Shown here in pieces: positions 31,321 to 43,114 of a stretch of 64,000 nt of DNA (position 1 is its first letter; each line of letters opens with the position of its first letter). The notes under the pieces were generated by a model that searched no databases, was not told the DNA's origin, and saw nothing but the letters and a program-made list of their open reading frames with translations. Both the position numbers and the translations under genes were made by a program. This stretch comes from Cydia pomonella (Eukaryota > Arthropoda > Insecta > Lepidoptera > Tortricidae): the NCBI RefSeq assembly GCF_033807575.1, contig NC_084708.1:6100501-6164500 (forward strand). The letters run 5' to 3'.

Positions 31321-31744
31321 AAGGTGACATCCGACTGGCAAGTTGGCAACTGCAGTTAGATAACTAATGCGGCATTACTGCTGCGGATTTGAGGCGGGCG
31401 CTGATACTTTCTTTCATATTTCCTTGACATTTTGTGAACGTCACAAGTGAGCGAACGGATTGAATGTTCTCATCTCGGCAGAAATGCGCCAGCGATCGTC
31501 ACTCATTTTCTGAAGGATATGGATTCGCTTAACTTCAAAATGAGATAAATCCAACTATCAGATTTTGCGATTTTGGTATTAAGAAAACTTTTCTTAATAC
31601 CAAATTTTCTATTACCTATTAGGGTAGATATTTTCTAAGAAGGTCGAATAGATTTATCTGAGTTTGAAGCTAAGCGACACAATTAACAGCGGCCGCGTCC
31701 ACGCTACAGCAGATGCCACATTAATGCAGCTGCAATGTCACCTT
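31321..31744. mobile_element. Long foldback element
   Basis: The ends AAGGTGACAT.../...ATGTCACCTT are inverted. Inner blocks such as 'aatgcggcattactgctgc' and 'gcagatgccacattaatgca' are imperfectly inverted, and 'cttcaaaatgagataaatc' is inverted against 'gatttatctgagtttgaag'. The centre is a 16-bp perfect hairpin (31572-31587 and 31589-31604) with a one-base loop. No coding sequence. Confidence 0.75.
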
Positions 31745-31749
31745 TCCAG

Positions 31750-33312
31750 TAAGTTGATTTTAGAAATCGAAAACTTAAGTTTTAATAAGACTCCATTAAA
31801 CATCCAAAGCTTATCCACACCAATCTAACACCTCCAGTTGCTACGTAATGCAGCCAGAATGACAGTTTGATTCACTTAGCTCGTGTTACACAGTATAAAC
31901 TTGCCATCAACCACCAGGGGGGCGAAGGGGCGATTGCGACACCTCGTCAGGGTGTTTTTCAACCCTGTTTTCATCCGGATACATATTTTCGGCCGGAAAT
32001 CTGTTTTAAATTTTCTTTGGTGCTTTAGGGTAATTTATTCACGAGTGATTTAAAATTCTCTGATGTGTTTTTTTAGGTGTTGAGGTTTGAAGCGCTTTGT
32101 GTTGGATGTTGTCTTCAAATTTATTCTGGTGGATAAAAATGAGCAATGGAATTAATGTAAGCATCTGGATTTAAAATTCAACTATTTTGACTGAAGCTAT
32201 TTCTATGCCATATTTATTTTCTTATATATCTTTGGTTATATACATAGTGGTCTAGGTGTCCTGCGAAGCATCGGAGTTATTTTTTGCAAATTCGCAAAAA
32301 ATAACTCTTAATATAAGTTATATCGGAGGTATTTCACACTTTAGCGATCTTACAACTTTTATACTTCCTTGCTTTTTACTTCCTTGTATCCGATTTATCT
32401 GAAATTTGGAATGCTTCATTTATTTCAATAACAATGCAATAATAATGCTAGCATGGAACTGATCTGATGAAGATAAACGGAACTCCTTGACAGAAAAATA
32501 AAAACACATCGAGTTCAGATTCATTATAAAGGTCTCGAGACTTACTTGACAGACATGCAAAAGAGAATGAAATAAATACAGTTAGGTACCTGTTTTAACT
32601 ATTATTCGCATTTGTTAGTAAATAAATTGAATTCCGCTTGGTGACCTTTTTGCTTCGAGATGCGGCCGGTGATGGATGAGGCAACAAGACTGATGCGCCG
32701 GAGACGGCGCTCGACCTCGCGGCTACTCGCTCAACGTATAAGTGTATTGGCTGGACGGGAGATAGCCATTAACTAGATTTTATCGCAGACTGATTTTCTT
32801 TAGACAGTAATTTACGCCTCACAATCATACACGGGCTATTGTCTAGATTTCATCCCTCCTCGTAAAAAGTTTTTCATACAAGCAGTAGGATCTAAAAAAA
32901 AAACGAAAAGTTTTCTTGGTTGCAAAAGTGGAATATTATTTGAATCTTTACGGCATTGTAGTGCACTGTCTTGTCTGCCTTTTTTTCGAAATAAATGCCG
33001 TAATAGATTATTGTTTTTCAAAAGTTTTCTTTTCTTCTCTCTTTATAGTCGAACATTCATCACCTGCTCATATGGAAATTAGCTATGAACTAGATTTTTC
33101 CCTCTTGCCCTAAATAGTGTTACACGTAGATGTACAGGAAGTTGCAGACATTGTTCCAAAGGGATTGTTTTTACAACTGGGATAAACTAGAAAATTTAAT
33201 CCTGGTTTTTATTATTTTATTAGTTGTAATAAGCTTTTACGCGAAGATAAGACTAAAATTTGGAGCTGTGGAGAGTTGAGCTTTAAAATGTCACATGTAG
33301 CTAAAGGTTAAT
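31750..33312. other. No gene; one short hairpin
   Basis: A 14-bp inverted pair ('gagttattttttgc' and 'gcaaaaaataactc') lies near 32274-32307. The 65-codon frame at 32916-33113 has no recognised domain. Confidence 0.45.
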
Positions 33313-33317
33313 TCTAC

Positions 33318-33486
33318 TCTCATTCCCCTGGCTTTATATACTTATTTGCAAATTGCCAGGAGATTCCGCTTAGCTGGATTGGTTGTAGATGGAACTTGAC
33401 ACGAATTACACAGTCACCAAAAATGAGATGCTACTAAAACGGGATTTCCTGGGAATTTGCAAATAGGTATGATCAGAGGAATGAGA
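33318..33486. mobile_element. Foldback MITE, imperfect arms
   Basis: 'ctcattcccctggctttata' plus 'cttatttgcaaatt' at the left is inverted against 'aatttgcaaataggtatgat' plus 'cagaggaatgag' at the right. No target duplication is certain. Confidence 0.7.
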
Positions 33487-33489
33487 TTT

Positions 33490-34210
33490 TTGTAGAATGA
33501 TCCTAAATCAAACAATATCGTGGCAAACTTTTCTGCTCTGACTAATTATCGTCAATGTGAAGTCGTAAAAAACTCGAGTGCACGATTATTCGACGGTGTT
33601 TAAGCACAGTAAAGCTATGTTGAAATTAAGTGAAACCTATATAGAGTCCAGTCCGTCAAAACTAATTTTCTACCGACTTGAATAGAAGTGAGGGAGTGTC
33701 ATTATAAACAGCATATTTTCAAAGAAATTTGACATTTCCACACTTTGTCACTGCAAATGCGATGCAAAGTTAGCTTGGTCCGACTTTTCCAACATGTTTT
33801 TTTTCTGTTAAAATATCCGTACGTTTTTTCCGTAAAGCAATGGCGCCGTCTCGGACTAATCAGCCGTGGGGTGCGTACTGCGTAGCGCCGCGGAAATACT
33901 TAGTCGAGCGTGCTTCGTTAACTCCGAGCGTTCCGGCTTCATGGCGTGTAATGATGACAATATTGACTTGTCTAAAAAACGCTGAATATTGGGTATCGAA
34001 TTTTTATTAGGAACTCGATTCAGACTAAACAACTTGTTAGTGTTTTGATTTTATTTTAATATGGCCTTGAAGATTTTTTTAAGAGTGAGAGCTGCGCGCC
34101 AATCACCAAGATGGTCGTCAAGGTAGTATCAAAACCAATTGTAAACCTTAACAAATTGTTAAATTAAAATCAACCTCTTAGGAAAAATTGTCTTCTTTGC
34201 GACACAATTT
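33490..34210. other. No gene seen
   Basis: Unassigned sequence. A GC-richer patch lies near 33840-33940. Confidence 0.45.
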
Positions 34211-34215
34211 TTCAG

Positions 34216-34455
34216 GTTTGTGTTTCAATGGTACGAGTTTTTGGGAACTCATGTACGGAATATCATTTGATATTCACCACTAGCTTTTCGGTAAAAACAT
34301 CGGGAGGAAACCTGCATACATACGCGAAGAAATTCAAAGGTGTATGTGATGTCCTCAACCCGCATTGGGCCAGCGTGGGGACTATTAGCCCAAGCCCTCT
34401 CAGGCATGAGAGGAGGCCTATGCCCAGCAGTGGGATGTATATAAGCTGAATTATT
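34216..34455 (+). mobile_element. SINE lacking its tRNA head
   Basis: The body has 'atatcatttgatattc' and 'agcttttcggta', then the 3' module 'gggccagcgtggggactatt', 'gcatgagaggaggcctatgc' and 'cagtgggatgtatata', ending in a (TTA)n-like tail. The central part resembles 52120-52448 but its 3' module differs, indicating a second subfamily. Confidence 0.82.
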
Positions 34456-34459
34456 ATTT

Positions 34460-35740
34460 AATTTTATCTTTCAATATTTGTTTAACTGAGGCAGCAGCAG
34501 AAGAAAAGTATAGCAGACTGGTTGAAGGCCTGGCTGCATGAAGTCATAGAGAAATAAGAAGTACATAGAGTGCTTACTCCATACATCAGTTTTGGTACCA
34601 AAACGCTTATTATTTTCGTAGTCGACATCTAGCATCATAACATGTTTGTGTTAAGCACCCAATTCGCCTTCCCATACAAACGGAGTTTCGTTCTCAAAGC
34701 TGAAACTAATGTATATTGCTCTATCTTATAAAATAAACGAAATACAGCCAAAACAAGTTTTGTATGATAATCTTAAATTCGTTGTTTTTTTAACTATTGT
34801 ATCTGAGGCTATATAAACTAGTTACAGCCCTAGATATACCTTATCCTATTGTAAGTAGAAAGTTTCAGAACAATCTAGCTAGTAGTTTTAAAATGAGAGC
34901 GTGATAATATTTGTATGGAGAATCGAGTTTGCTGATGACCCGTAAGAACAACATACATAGAAACTAGTTTTAAGTAGTCCCAAAATTCCCTAGTCCCAAA
35001 AAAATTAACCGCGCACTTCTACAATACCAGTGTTACAATTACCTTGTAGCTTTAAAAATGTTTATTTATTAGTTCTAGGCATATAACTCTTATAATACGA
35101 TACTGATTCTAGGGCATCACAAATTCGAAGTGTACTAGCTCGAATTGCACACTTTTACGCGACCCCGGCGTTTCGGCAGTTATTTAAAATGCATAAATCT
35201 CCTTGGCTCTGTCGGACCGTTAACTCGATACCCGCGGGCTTAACTTTCTGTATTATGAATTGGTAATTGCTATGAATACTTAGCAACATAAATATAAACA
35301 GTTATTTGACTACGTAAACGTTCAAATAAAGTTATGAGTTAAGCCTCAGCTGAATCTCAAGGAAATTAGCTTTCTTACTACTATAGGAGCCGCAAGTCCC
35401 TTGTAATGTTTTATCAATGATCAGTTAATTTCTACAGCGTGTATTTTTAATACAACCACATAATCAAAGGTTAGTTAGGGCGTTAATGAACACACTTTCA
35501 TAGGTTTTATAAAAAATGGACGACTTTCATTTTTCCATATAAAATAATTCAGCAAGCAATGTATCACTACTTTGTTTTAAATCAAAACGCCACGTTCAAT
35601 GATGCCACGTCACAACTGTCACAAGTGACCATAATGTACGAACTACAGCGCCGCTCGTATTTTTTTATTAAGTATGCTCTGATAGTTAAGACTAAATTAA
35701 AAAATCTTACAGAATTATTTTATAGTACTTAAACCTACGT
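34460..35740. other. No gene seen
   Basis: No supported feature. Possible weak inverted match between 'ttcccatacaaacg' near 34670 and 'tttgtatggagaa' near 34911. Confidence 0.4.
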
Positions 35741-35744
35741 GTAG

Positions 35745-36125
35745 TTTAACTTTGCGGTTATATCAAAAATACACACTGTGTATATTTAAATTAAACATGT
35801 CAATATTGACAGTAGTATACGAAAGATTAAGGCGTGATTAAGGTTTAGCTGACAATACTAATCCAATACTCTTGAACAGTCATCTGCAGTGATAGTTAAG
35901 CAAGGAAGTCATATATTTGCAGCTACCTATATATGTTATAATGTTCACTCAGGATGTCTTGAGTCAAACCAAGACTAGTCTGCAACGATTTTGATAGCAC
36001 ACGCAGTGCAAGTGTAATTTTAAACGTCAAACTTCTATGAAAAGATGACGTATACTACTGTCAATATTGACATGTTTAATTTAAATATACACAGTGTGTA
36101 TTTTTGATATAACCGCAAAGTTAAA
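35745..36125. repeat. Perfect 77-bp inverted repeat, 227-bp spacer
   Basis: Arms 35745-35821 and 36049-36125 are exact reverse complements over all 77 positions. The outer ends read TTTAACTTTGCGG.../...CCGCAAAGTTAAA, so both carry TTAA. The spacer holds part of another inverted element. It could be a young TTAA-target MITE, or a 77-bp unit duplicated in inverted order. Confidence 0.95.
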
Positions 36126-36176
36126 TAACACATGCATTGCGTGATCTATCTAAATCGTTGCAGACTTATCTTGGTC
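35967..36176. mobile_element. Second MITE overlapping the inverted repeat
   Basis: 'agtctgcaacgattttgata' and 'cgcagtgcaagtg' (35974-36014) are inverted against 'catgcattgcg' and 'atctaaatcgttgcagact' (36131-36167). The right arm of the 77-bp inverted repeat lies between its two arms, so the two structures are nested. Confidence 0.7.
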
Positions 36177-36179
36177 GAA

Positions 36180-37174
36180 CTCTACTATGCTTTAGGCTAT
36201 TTATTTTCATGAGATATATAATATTTCATATACATCATTAATGCTAATAATTATTTCATGTTAATATACTGCTTATTAATGTGGTGTGTTTAACTGAGAG
36301 CCGGATGCAAAAACATTGTTTGGGATTTGGAAATATTGAGATTCCATTAAATATTGTAAGTATATATTTTGTCGTAAGTGTGACGTCACCAAAACGCTAC
36401 AAAGATCTCTAACTGATTCTTTATGATTGTTGTACCTTATTGCCTACGGAAATAAGTATCCTTTTACAACAAAACGACACAAACCGTCTCGCTTTGTACA
36501 TTTCTACATAGAAAAAAGTTTAAAGCATTAGATCAATAGTGACGGATCTTTTCCAATTCCCACTTACCAAGACTGATCAAATAAATAGTCGAAACACCCG
36601 CGCTCCCTATTCGTCACGCCGTGTCAACAATCGTGTGAAATAGCCCCTATTTTACATTTAATTGCATTTCTTTGTCGATCTCCCCGTTAGTCTGTATGCA
36701 CCCTTATCTTCATGTCGACCAGAGAGTCAAGCGCTCCCGTCCCCCTCTCTAGCGCTAGAAACTTACGAGTTGTCAGAGGATTTAGTAGGGAATGGCAGGG
36801 GTCTTGGTATTTTTGCCATGTCTAGACTTGTTTGATATCGTTGAAAAGAGTGTGTTAAAGCTGTTTGCGGACGCACTTAGCTAGATAATGTGTGCGCAAG
36901 GTTTTATTTCTTAAATTGGAAATGTGCTTAAGTCTGTCTTGAGAAAAGTTAATGCGACGGTAAAGTTTAACGATGTTTTGCTTCCTGACTTTATGTTTAT
37001 AGTTTTTAATAGAAATAAAGTTTTTATACCTACCGTCGTGAAATCTATTCCGAGTCCTTGTTTATGTGTTAAGTATCTATTATAACAATACAACCATATG
37101 ATTTGAGTACAAGAAGTAGACTCCGACATCGTTAAGTTTGCATCAACTTGATATTTGCATACATCAATCACATA
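36180..37174. other. No gene seen
   Basis: The 86-codon minus frame at 36911-37171 has no recognisable domain. Confidence 0.45.
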
Positions 37175-37177
37175 GTA

Positions 37178-37297
37178 GAACGATTACAGATTTGCTCATT
37201 TACTTTTCAAGCTATTCGACTATGGTACTCTCTCCCTGTTGAGTTAAGACGTTTTCCATCTATTACCTCCTTCAAATCAAACTTTAAGGAATACTAA
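37178..37297 (+). pseudogene. LINE ORF2 C-terminal tail
   Basis: Thirty-nine codons and a stop (37295-37297) read ...QAIRLWYSLPVELRRF, then PSITSFKSNFKEY. 'LWxSLPxxxR....S...FK..LK.Y' is the conserved last segment of many CR1/L2-type LINE proteins. No catalytic part is left. Upstream is an in-frame stop at 37175-37177. Confidence 0.75.
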
Positions 37298-37622
37298 CTT
37301 TTCCTTCCTTGGTTTTTTATGAATGACACTGTTGTTTCTCTATTTAATAAACTTCGTCTATGTATGTTTATGATTAGACGTATTTAAGTATGTTTTGTGT
37401 TATTTGGTTGTATTCAATTCGACTTTTCATTTTTTTTTCTTTGCGCCACCTATCGTATATTTTAATTGTATTGTCTCCGATACCCAAAGATTGTCTCGAA
37501 GAGATCACTCTTAAGCAATAAGACCGCCTGTTGTTACCTCTATCCAATTGTCTTTTTTTATGTTTCTGTATATTTATTTTAAACGATGTGAGGTGTGCAA
37601 TAAAGAGTATTGTATTGTATTG
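37178..37622 (+). mobile_element. 5'-truncated CR1/L2-like LINE 3' end
   Basis: It contains the last ~39 codons of a LINE protein, a 3' UTR and 'gtgcaataaagag' followed by (TATTG)n, a short tandem tail. The 5' edge is set by the frame and is approximate. Confidence 0.75.
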
Positions 37623-37629
37623 TAGTTGC

Positions 37630-39160
37630 CTATTAATTGTGGTGAGAAACAGCAATTAAATACACAGTTAAAATTTGTCTGACATTTTCGTCCAATATCA
37701 GAAATGCCGTCGAATTCAGTTGTATTAATACATTAAATTTTAGTATGCACTCGCGTTGAAAGTGCACGAATGAATAATCTCCTCGATATTTTTGCATATT
37801 CACAGATAAATGTTCCAAATAATCTTTACTCGATTTTCCGTGATAAAAGAGATATCTAAATCTACTGGCCAAATGCTCAAACTTCCCAAAGTTCGAAGGT
37901 GTGTTTGGAGATTGGAGACGGACTAAATGGGCAATCCTTCTTGTGTGTACCATTAAAGATGTGCTTGTTTAGCCAGAAATTACTAACCTACCTGTTTAGC
38001 CAGAAATTACTATGAAAATAAAAATCACATATGGTTGTCAAATTACCGCGTGTAAAGCAGTTTTAATGCAACTCGAATGACCGATTTATCGAAAAATTAC
38101 TATAAAAGGCTGATTTATATTGAACAATGAACAATTTCCAAATGATTCGCACAATTGTTCGTCGCGCACAATTGAGGTTGATTCAATATTGAAATATGAG
38201 GCGATGCATTATGTGCATAAGTTTTAATGTTATGAAAGGATTTTCATGGTAGGTACACTTATTGACATGAATTCAGCCTCGGTGAAGTGCTTAATGAAAA
38301 ATCTGTTTTTTTTTCCTGTTTCGATTATAATTCATAATAGCAATGGTTGAAAATAATAATGAAATTTTGTAAAAGACCTATATCGTAGGCCTATTTTTTC
38401 CCATAAAGCTTTAAATCATAATGTAATAAATAATAAATAAAATTTTCAAGATTGCCATAAAACAAACCTAACTTAACCTATCTATAGGATAACCTAAGGA
38501 AATTCCTGAAATGTTAACGGTTTCAGAGTTATGACTAATGATAATATGACTATCATTACATTATGACTTTCAATAATTATGCCAAACAAAGGGATCTGAT
38601 ATTTATTGTGTTGGCACAATATCACATGTTTTTAATGCTTCATACTTGTATAGTCAGGGTACGTTAAGCAAAGTGCGATTTACACCCACGCAAAAAGTTC
38701 TTTCATTGTATATCTGTTTTGCAGTTACTGTACTTTAAACGCACCTGGCTCAACAGTGCCTTTTGATAAATGGATAAATAAAATTTGCAATAAAAATACC
38801 ATGACCACTCGCACCCCTCCATAAAGTGGCCCTTGAAATGAAAAAAGTTTGTGAAATACCGTTTGTCCGTGACCATGATTCGTGACGTCACGGTATCAGC
38901 GCTGCACACGCGGTACAATGAAAGGCTTAGGCTGAGCCTAATTTGAAAAGGTATGCCGTGATAGGCTTTAGCCGAAAGGGCGATTTTTAAATACCAGTTG
39001 CAAAGACTTATGGTGGAATGTTGTGCACTTCGCAAACAGTTTGTTCCACATCTTCACAAAATTTTAAAATAATTGTTTCCTTAATATAATGTACTTGCGT
39101 AAATAATAAATGGCAATAGAATCGTGTTATTCTCTATTTAAATATATTTATTTACCGAAG
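37630..39160. other. No gene; short direct duplication
   Basis: 'gtttagccagaaattacta' occurs twice, 29-30 bp apart, near 37968-38012. The 106-codon minus frame at 37633-37953 has no recognised domain. Nothing else is supported. Confidence 0.45.
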
Positions 39161-39167
39161 CGTTTGC

Positions 39168-39550
39168 CAAGGTCTCCGATTTATCTTGGGCCAAATGCTT
39201 TATTTGTTTATTTATTAACTAACAGATATACCAAGCATGTAAGTTACTATACATTGAACTTAGTTTAACAAGATAACCGGATGTTCTCCTCTACAGTACC
39301 CCTAGTGTAAATAAATTCGATTTCGAAACGTGACGTACGCGTTTGCGTTTAGTCTCATTTTGTATTGGATTTAGAAAGAGCGCGCCAAGCGGGACGTTTT
39401 GGAAACTCAAAATCCTGTACAAAATGAGACTTAACGCAAACGCGTTCGTCACGTTATGATGTCGATCAAATTTACACTAGGGGTACAGGTCGCAATTCTC
39501 AACCAATTCCCATGAAACTTTGTGACCAAATTCCATGATTAAATAGCTTC
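39168..39550 (+). repeat. Interspersed repeat copy interrupted by a MITE
   Basis: The outer parts match 885-1016: 'ccaaggtctccgatt', 'ccggatgttctcctctaca', then after the MITE 'caggtcgcaattctcaacca' and 'atgaaactttgtga'. Confidence 0.75.
39297..39485. mobile_element. MITE, 189 bp, ~65-bp TIRs, CAG target duplication
   Basis: TACCCCTAGTGTAAAT at the left is inverted against ATTTACACTAGGGGTA at the right. Arms continue through 'acgcgtttgcgttaagtctc'-like sequence to about 65 bp. CAG is duplicated at 39294-39296 and 39486-39488. The unfilled site is at 956-958 in the other repeat copy. Confidence 0.93.
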
Positions 39551-39554
39551 TTTT

Positions 39555-39970
39555 TCAAAACGTGGAAATTGTCATAAAGGACTTAAGCGCCAATAGCGTC
39601 TATCGACGCTTAATACCATTGTGAGTTCACTGTGATAAGGACTCAATCGTTTTTCATTTTTACTGTTTCTAAGCTTATCGCGAGGTCTAGAGCTCAGAGA
39701 GCACAAGTTCATCTATTTTAGAAATAAACAGTTGCTTACGAGAATACAAAGTATTGCTTAATAAAAACATCTTGAATATTCTTATTGTCTGTAATTAACG
39801 TCATAAAATATAAGTACAGAGCATAATGCCAGGTATACAAAGCTAGTATTTACTTCTACTTCATAAACATTATTGATTAAAACGATTTAGAAAGAATACA
39901 AAAACACAATCATCCAAAGATTAAAAGGCGTGTGTGGAGTTAATGGGGAGAATAGCCAATATTATAATGT
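39555..39970. other. No gene seen
   Basis: AT-rich sequence. Confidence 0.5.
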
Positions 39971-39972
39971 AA

Positions 39973-40058
39973 GACAAGCCTTATTGAGCTTACTGTGGGA
40001 CTTAGTCAATTTGTGTAATAATGTCCTATAATATTTATTTGTTTATTTATTTATTTAA
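39973..40058 (+). mobile_element. 5'-truncated SINE tail
   Basis: It is the 3' ~85 bp of the family at 8077-8379 ('ttattgagcttactgtggga' to a TTTA tail). The tRNA head is absent. Confidence 0.85.
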
Positions 40059-40064
40059 TGTGCA

Positions 40065-40700
40065 ATACGAATCCTGTGTCCAGAAATGGGATTACATGAC
40101 TTTTTTTAGAATTAGTTAAGGCTATGCGTCTTTCCCGTGGACATCATAAAATAAATGTACTTAAAAGCGTAATTTTCTTGGCTAACCTTAACAGGCATTT
40201 TCAAACCTTATAAAAAGCCTTAGTAAAATGCACCCAAATACAGTGCAAACAAAAGCAGCTTTTATATTGTCTACCGGAAAGTCGCCAGTTTTTCGAAATG
40301 CGACAGGTATGCCGGATACGCAGTGTTGGCCGAACGATAATTAGAATTGAACATTAACGATTACAAATTGAACCGTGAACTGTAACCGTTCGTAATGGTC
40401 AATTCTAATTAACGTTTAATTTTACCCATTTAATCCGTACGTGACAAAATACAGTTCATAAATACTATATAATTATTCTTATTAATTTCTCCCTGGCTTT
40501 ATAATGCTTTAAATTATATGTTAATTAAAGTCAACCAGGATTATTATCGATTTATCTTTACTTTACTTTCCTATTAGAAATTCTTCACAGCAATAACAAA
40601 ATTACATAGGTACAGTAACATTTGAATAAAAAAACTTCTAGGCATTTAAAAATAGTAAAAGTCATGAAGGAAGTGGATAGTGTTGACGTTAGAACAGAGT
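40065..40700. other. No gene seen
   Basis: Unassigned AT-rich sequence. Confidence 0.5.
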
Positions 40701-40702
40701 AA

Positions 40703-40884
40703 CGTCCCGATTCGAATTTTAAGATATGTCAAACATTTGCTAAAGATACGATATGGATTAGATATTTCAGTGTCCAAAGTGACGTTTTTGTTTGAAGAAA
40801 CGTCACTTTTGATACTGACATATCCAATCCATATCGTATCTTTAGGAATTTTTTTACGCGTCTTAAAGTTCAAATCGGGCCGTT
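40703..40884. mobile_element. Foldback MITE, longer relative of 14982-15067
   Basis: Inner arms 40741-40787 and 40798-40844 are nearly perfect inverts ('gatacgatatggatt' and 'aatccatatcgtatc', 'agtgacgttt' and 'aaacgtcact'). Outer ends 'cccgattcgaattttaaga' and 'cttaaagttcaaatcggg' are also inverted. The two overlapping frames here are its shadows. Confidence 0.85.
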
Positions 40885-40905
40885 GGTTGGTACTTACACT
40901 TCGTA

Positions 40906-41037
40906 CAGTCACGTCTGAAAATATCGGTATGAAAAATGTGCCAAAAATTTGTATACACTACCTTAATATATGAGCAATAAAGTCGGGTATATATATTTTT
41001 GGCACTTTTTTCGTGTCGATATTTTCAGACGTGACCG
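40906..41037. mobile_element. MITE, 132 bp, TA target (best copy of family)
   Basis: CAGTCACGTCTGAAAATAT and the inverse ATATTTTCAGACGTGACCG are flanked by TA at 40904-40905 and 41038-41039. Relatives: 19687-19817 and 49689-50072. Confidence 0.92.
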
Positions 41038-41041
41038 TACT

Positions 41042-42595
41042 AACAAATCGTTTTGCAACTTCGAAAGGTAAGCTTCACCAAACCTACAAATTCAATAAAA
41101 TTCCAAACTCATCCAACAACCATTACTTCACCCCAACCACTAAATACGTAATTCCTATATTCGAACCATACACCCAAAACATCTCACGAACCTCCGTATC
41201 GTATATGCACATCCAACCTTTTACATTCCCGCCATAGAATAACCTTTTAATTACAAAAGGTCGTATAAAAACAAATTTGTAAGAGCAATATGACGTTTTT
41301 AAATTTACGAATTATTAGTGACCCACTGAGTCAGAACTGTCAAATGTATGAAAAGCCGAAATATTGATCAGGGTTGAATGACCGGTGATTGCTTTCATTG
41401 GCGATTGTGGGAGGTGACGAGTCTTCCATTGATTATATGGCAATTAAAAAGATATTACGAGACAGCATTTTTAATGAAGTGACTTAAGATGGTATCGAAA
41501 GTATTGTTTGGTTTGTTTACGACATGATTCAAAAGAAAATGTCGGTAAGTATTTAAGATATAATTTTAGAAATGGATTGTGTGTAATACTTGAAGAAGTG
41601 CCTCACTGTTTAATGGAATGTAGTTTAGCATTATTTAATATTTTCTGTTCAGATTATGCCGCATATGGGTAGGTACTTTATGAATCTAGGTTCCTTAATA
41701 ACGCAAGAAAAAGACTGAACATGTGTAATACTGAATAGCAGAAATTACGATCAAGAAATCTTACGAACTGTCAAATTTAACAACACAAATAAAGGCGAAA
41801 TGATCTATGCAATTTTTGTCACATTATCGATTCAAATAGGGGGTTAACTTTTGGCTGTCTGTTAGTTATTTTATTTTGATTACCAAATAAATATTTACCA
41901 AATACCACACACGTATTCCTGATAACTCTCAACAGTTCATTAAGCGCCATAACACGCATCGACCACGTTTTCCATGTTTATCGTCAAATATTCTATTTAC
42001 ACAACTAATGTGGACGCAGCAAATTGGGCACAAATTGGCCTCTCCAGGCCTCGCCGGCCGCGAAATATTCGAGCTGCGGTCGGCCGCGGTGTAATTTTGA
42101 ACGAGGAAAATATTTTGGAAGAATGTTAGAACCTTTTGAGTTACTTAATCTGCATTTAGGGGTGAAGGGACCATCTTTACAGCATTTACCTGCACTTAAT
42201 GGCATTGACTGAAGAAAACATTTTTCCTGACTTCCAAAAAGAAGGTAACAATTTTATCAATTATTTGTGTATTTCGATATAAATGTGTACTTATTCTTAT
42301 TATGTACAGTCAGCAAAACTATTAGCTTATCACACCTGTACATCTAGATGTGGGCCAAAAATACGTTGACAAAGAATTTTCTTCGATGTTTTTCTTATTT
42401 AAACTACTTTTACGTCGAACTGCAGAGCCAGCAAAAAATGTCAGGTCCCAAGTGATATTGGAACCCCTTGTATTTGTATGCAGAGAGTGCAAACATGCTA
42501 CGCCAGTAACTTTACTGACTGAACATAAGGTGTTTAATCGACATTCTGTTTTTGATTACCATTTAAATGGAACGCAATAAATCCGTAGGATAATT
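41042..42595. other. No gene; local GC patch
   Basis: 42025-42095 is GC-rich ('ctcgccggccgcgaa' and 'cggtcggccgcgg') with open frames on both strands that mirror each other and show no domain. The 76-codon frame at 42350-42580 is unassigned. 'tatgtacagtcagc' near 42303 may be half of a small MITE. Confidence 0.4.
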
Positions 42596-42599
42596 ACTA

Positions 42600-42765
42600 T
42601 TTTAAATTAAGATGCACAACCAAGTATTCTAGCGGTGGCAGCATGGTTTCATTTTTATCACTTGTCACTCTGCCTGTCACTTTCGCGCTTACCTACTTGT
42701 TAGAACGTGACAGTCATGGTGACAAATGATAAAGAGCCGACCATCTTAGCCCTACAGTAGGTATT
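42600..42765. mobile_element. Probable decayed MITE
   Basis: 'atttttatcacttgtcac' and 'gtgacaaatgataaa' are inverted, with 'cctgtcactttcgcgctt' and 'gttagaacgtgacagtcatg' between. It resembles a lepidopteran MITE but its ends are not exact. Confidence 0.5.
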
Positions 42766-42905
42766 TGAGATCATGAAAAATTCTACTGATCTGTACAAGA
42801 CAAATGTTGTCAGTCAGCTTAGAAACATATGTAAAAAGGAGTCCGTTTAATTGTGTACAGATTCATTTCACGGCGAAAAGATAATTGCAATTTCACATCC
42901 TCACC

Positions 42906-43095
42906 TTCTTTGGCCGTATGCTGCCTAGGGGGAAGCGGCTATTGAGCGACGTGTGGTTCAGGTGAGAGTGCATGGTACCAGCCCACGAACAAAACCACCA
43001 ATAAGATGGACGGATTAGGTCAAAGCTGCAGTGAATGGCAGCGTGTTCTGAAGCTCGTCATCATCCGATGATGACCACGACTCTATAACGAAACG
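42906..43095 (+). pseudogene. RTE-type LINE C-terminus, decayed
   Basis: One frame reads FFGRMLPRGKRLLSDVW. After a frameshift another reads VVQVRVHGTSPRTKPPIRWT, followed by D, an in-frame stop, VKAAVNGSV and another stop. This matches the FFGH...G.R.RGR.P.RWTDQVK region of RTE-type LINEs (compare 23648-23935). At least one frameshift and two nonsense codons are present. It ends in a (GAA)n tail near 43098-43108. Confidence 0.75.
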
Positions 43096-43114
43096 AAGAA
43101 GAAGAAACAACGGT

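Noticed and set aside
37968..38012. Two 19-bp direct repeats as a target-site duplication
   Set aside because: Only about ten bases lie between them, so there is no inserted element; a small tandem duplication is simpler.
42005..42212. Mirrored frames in a GC-rich patch
   Set aside because: They owe their openness to few A/T stop codons; no domain on either strand.
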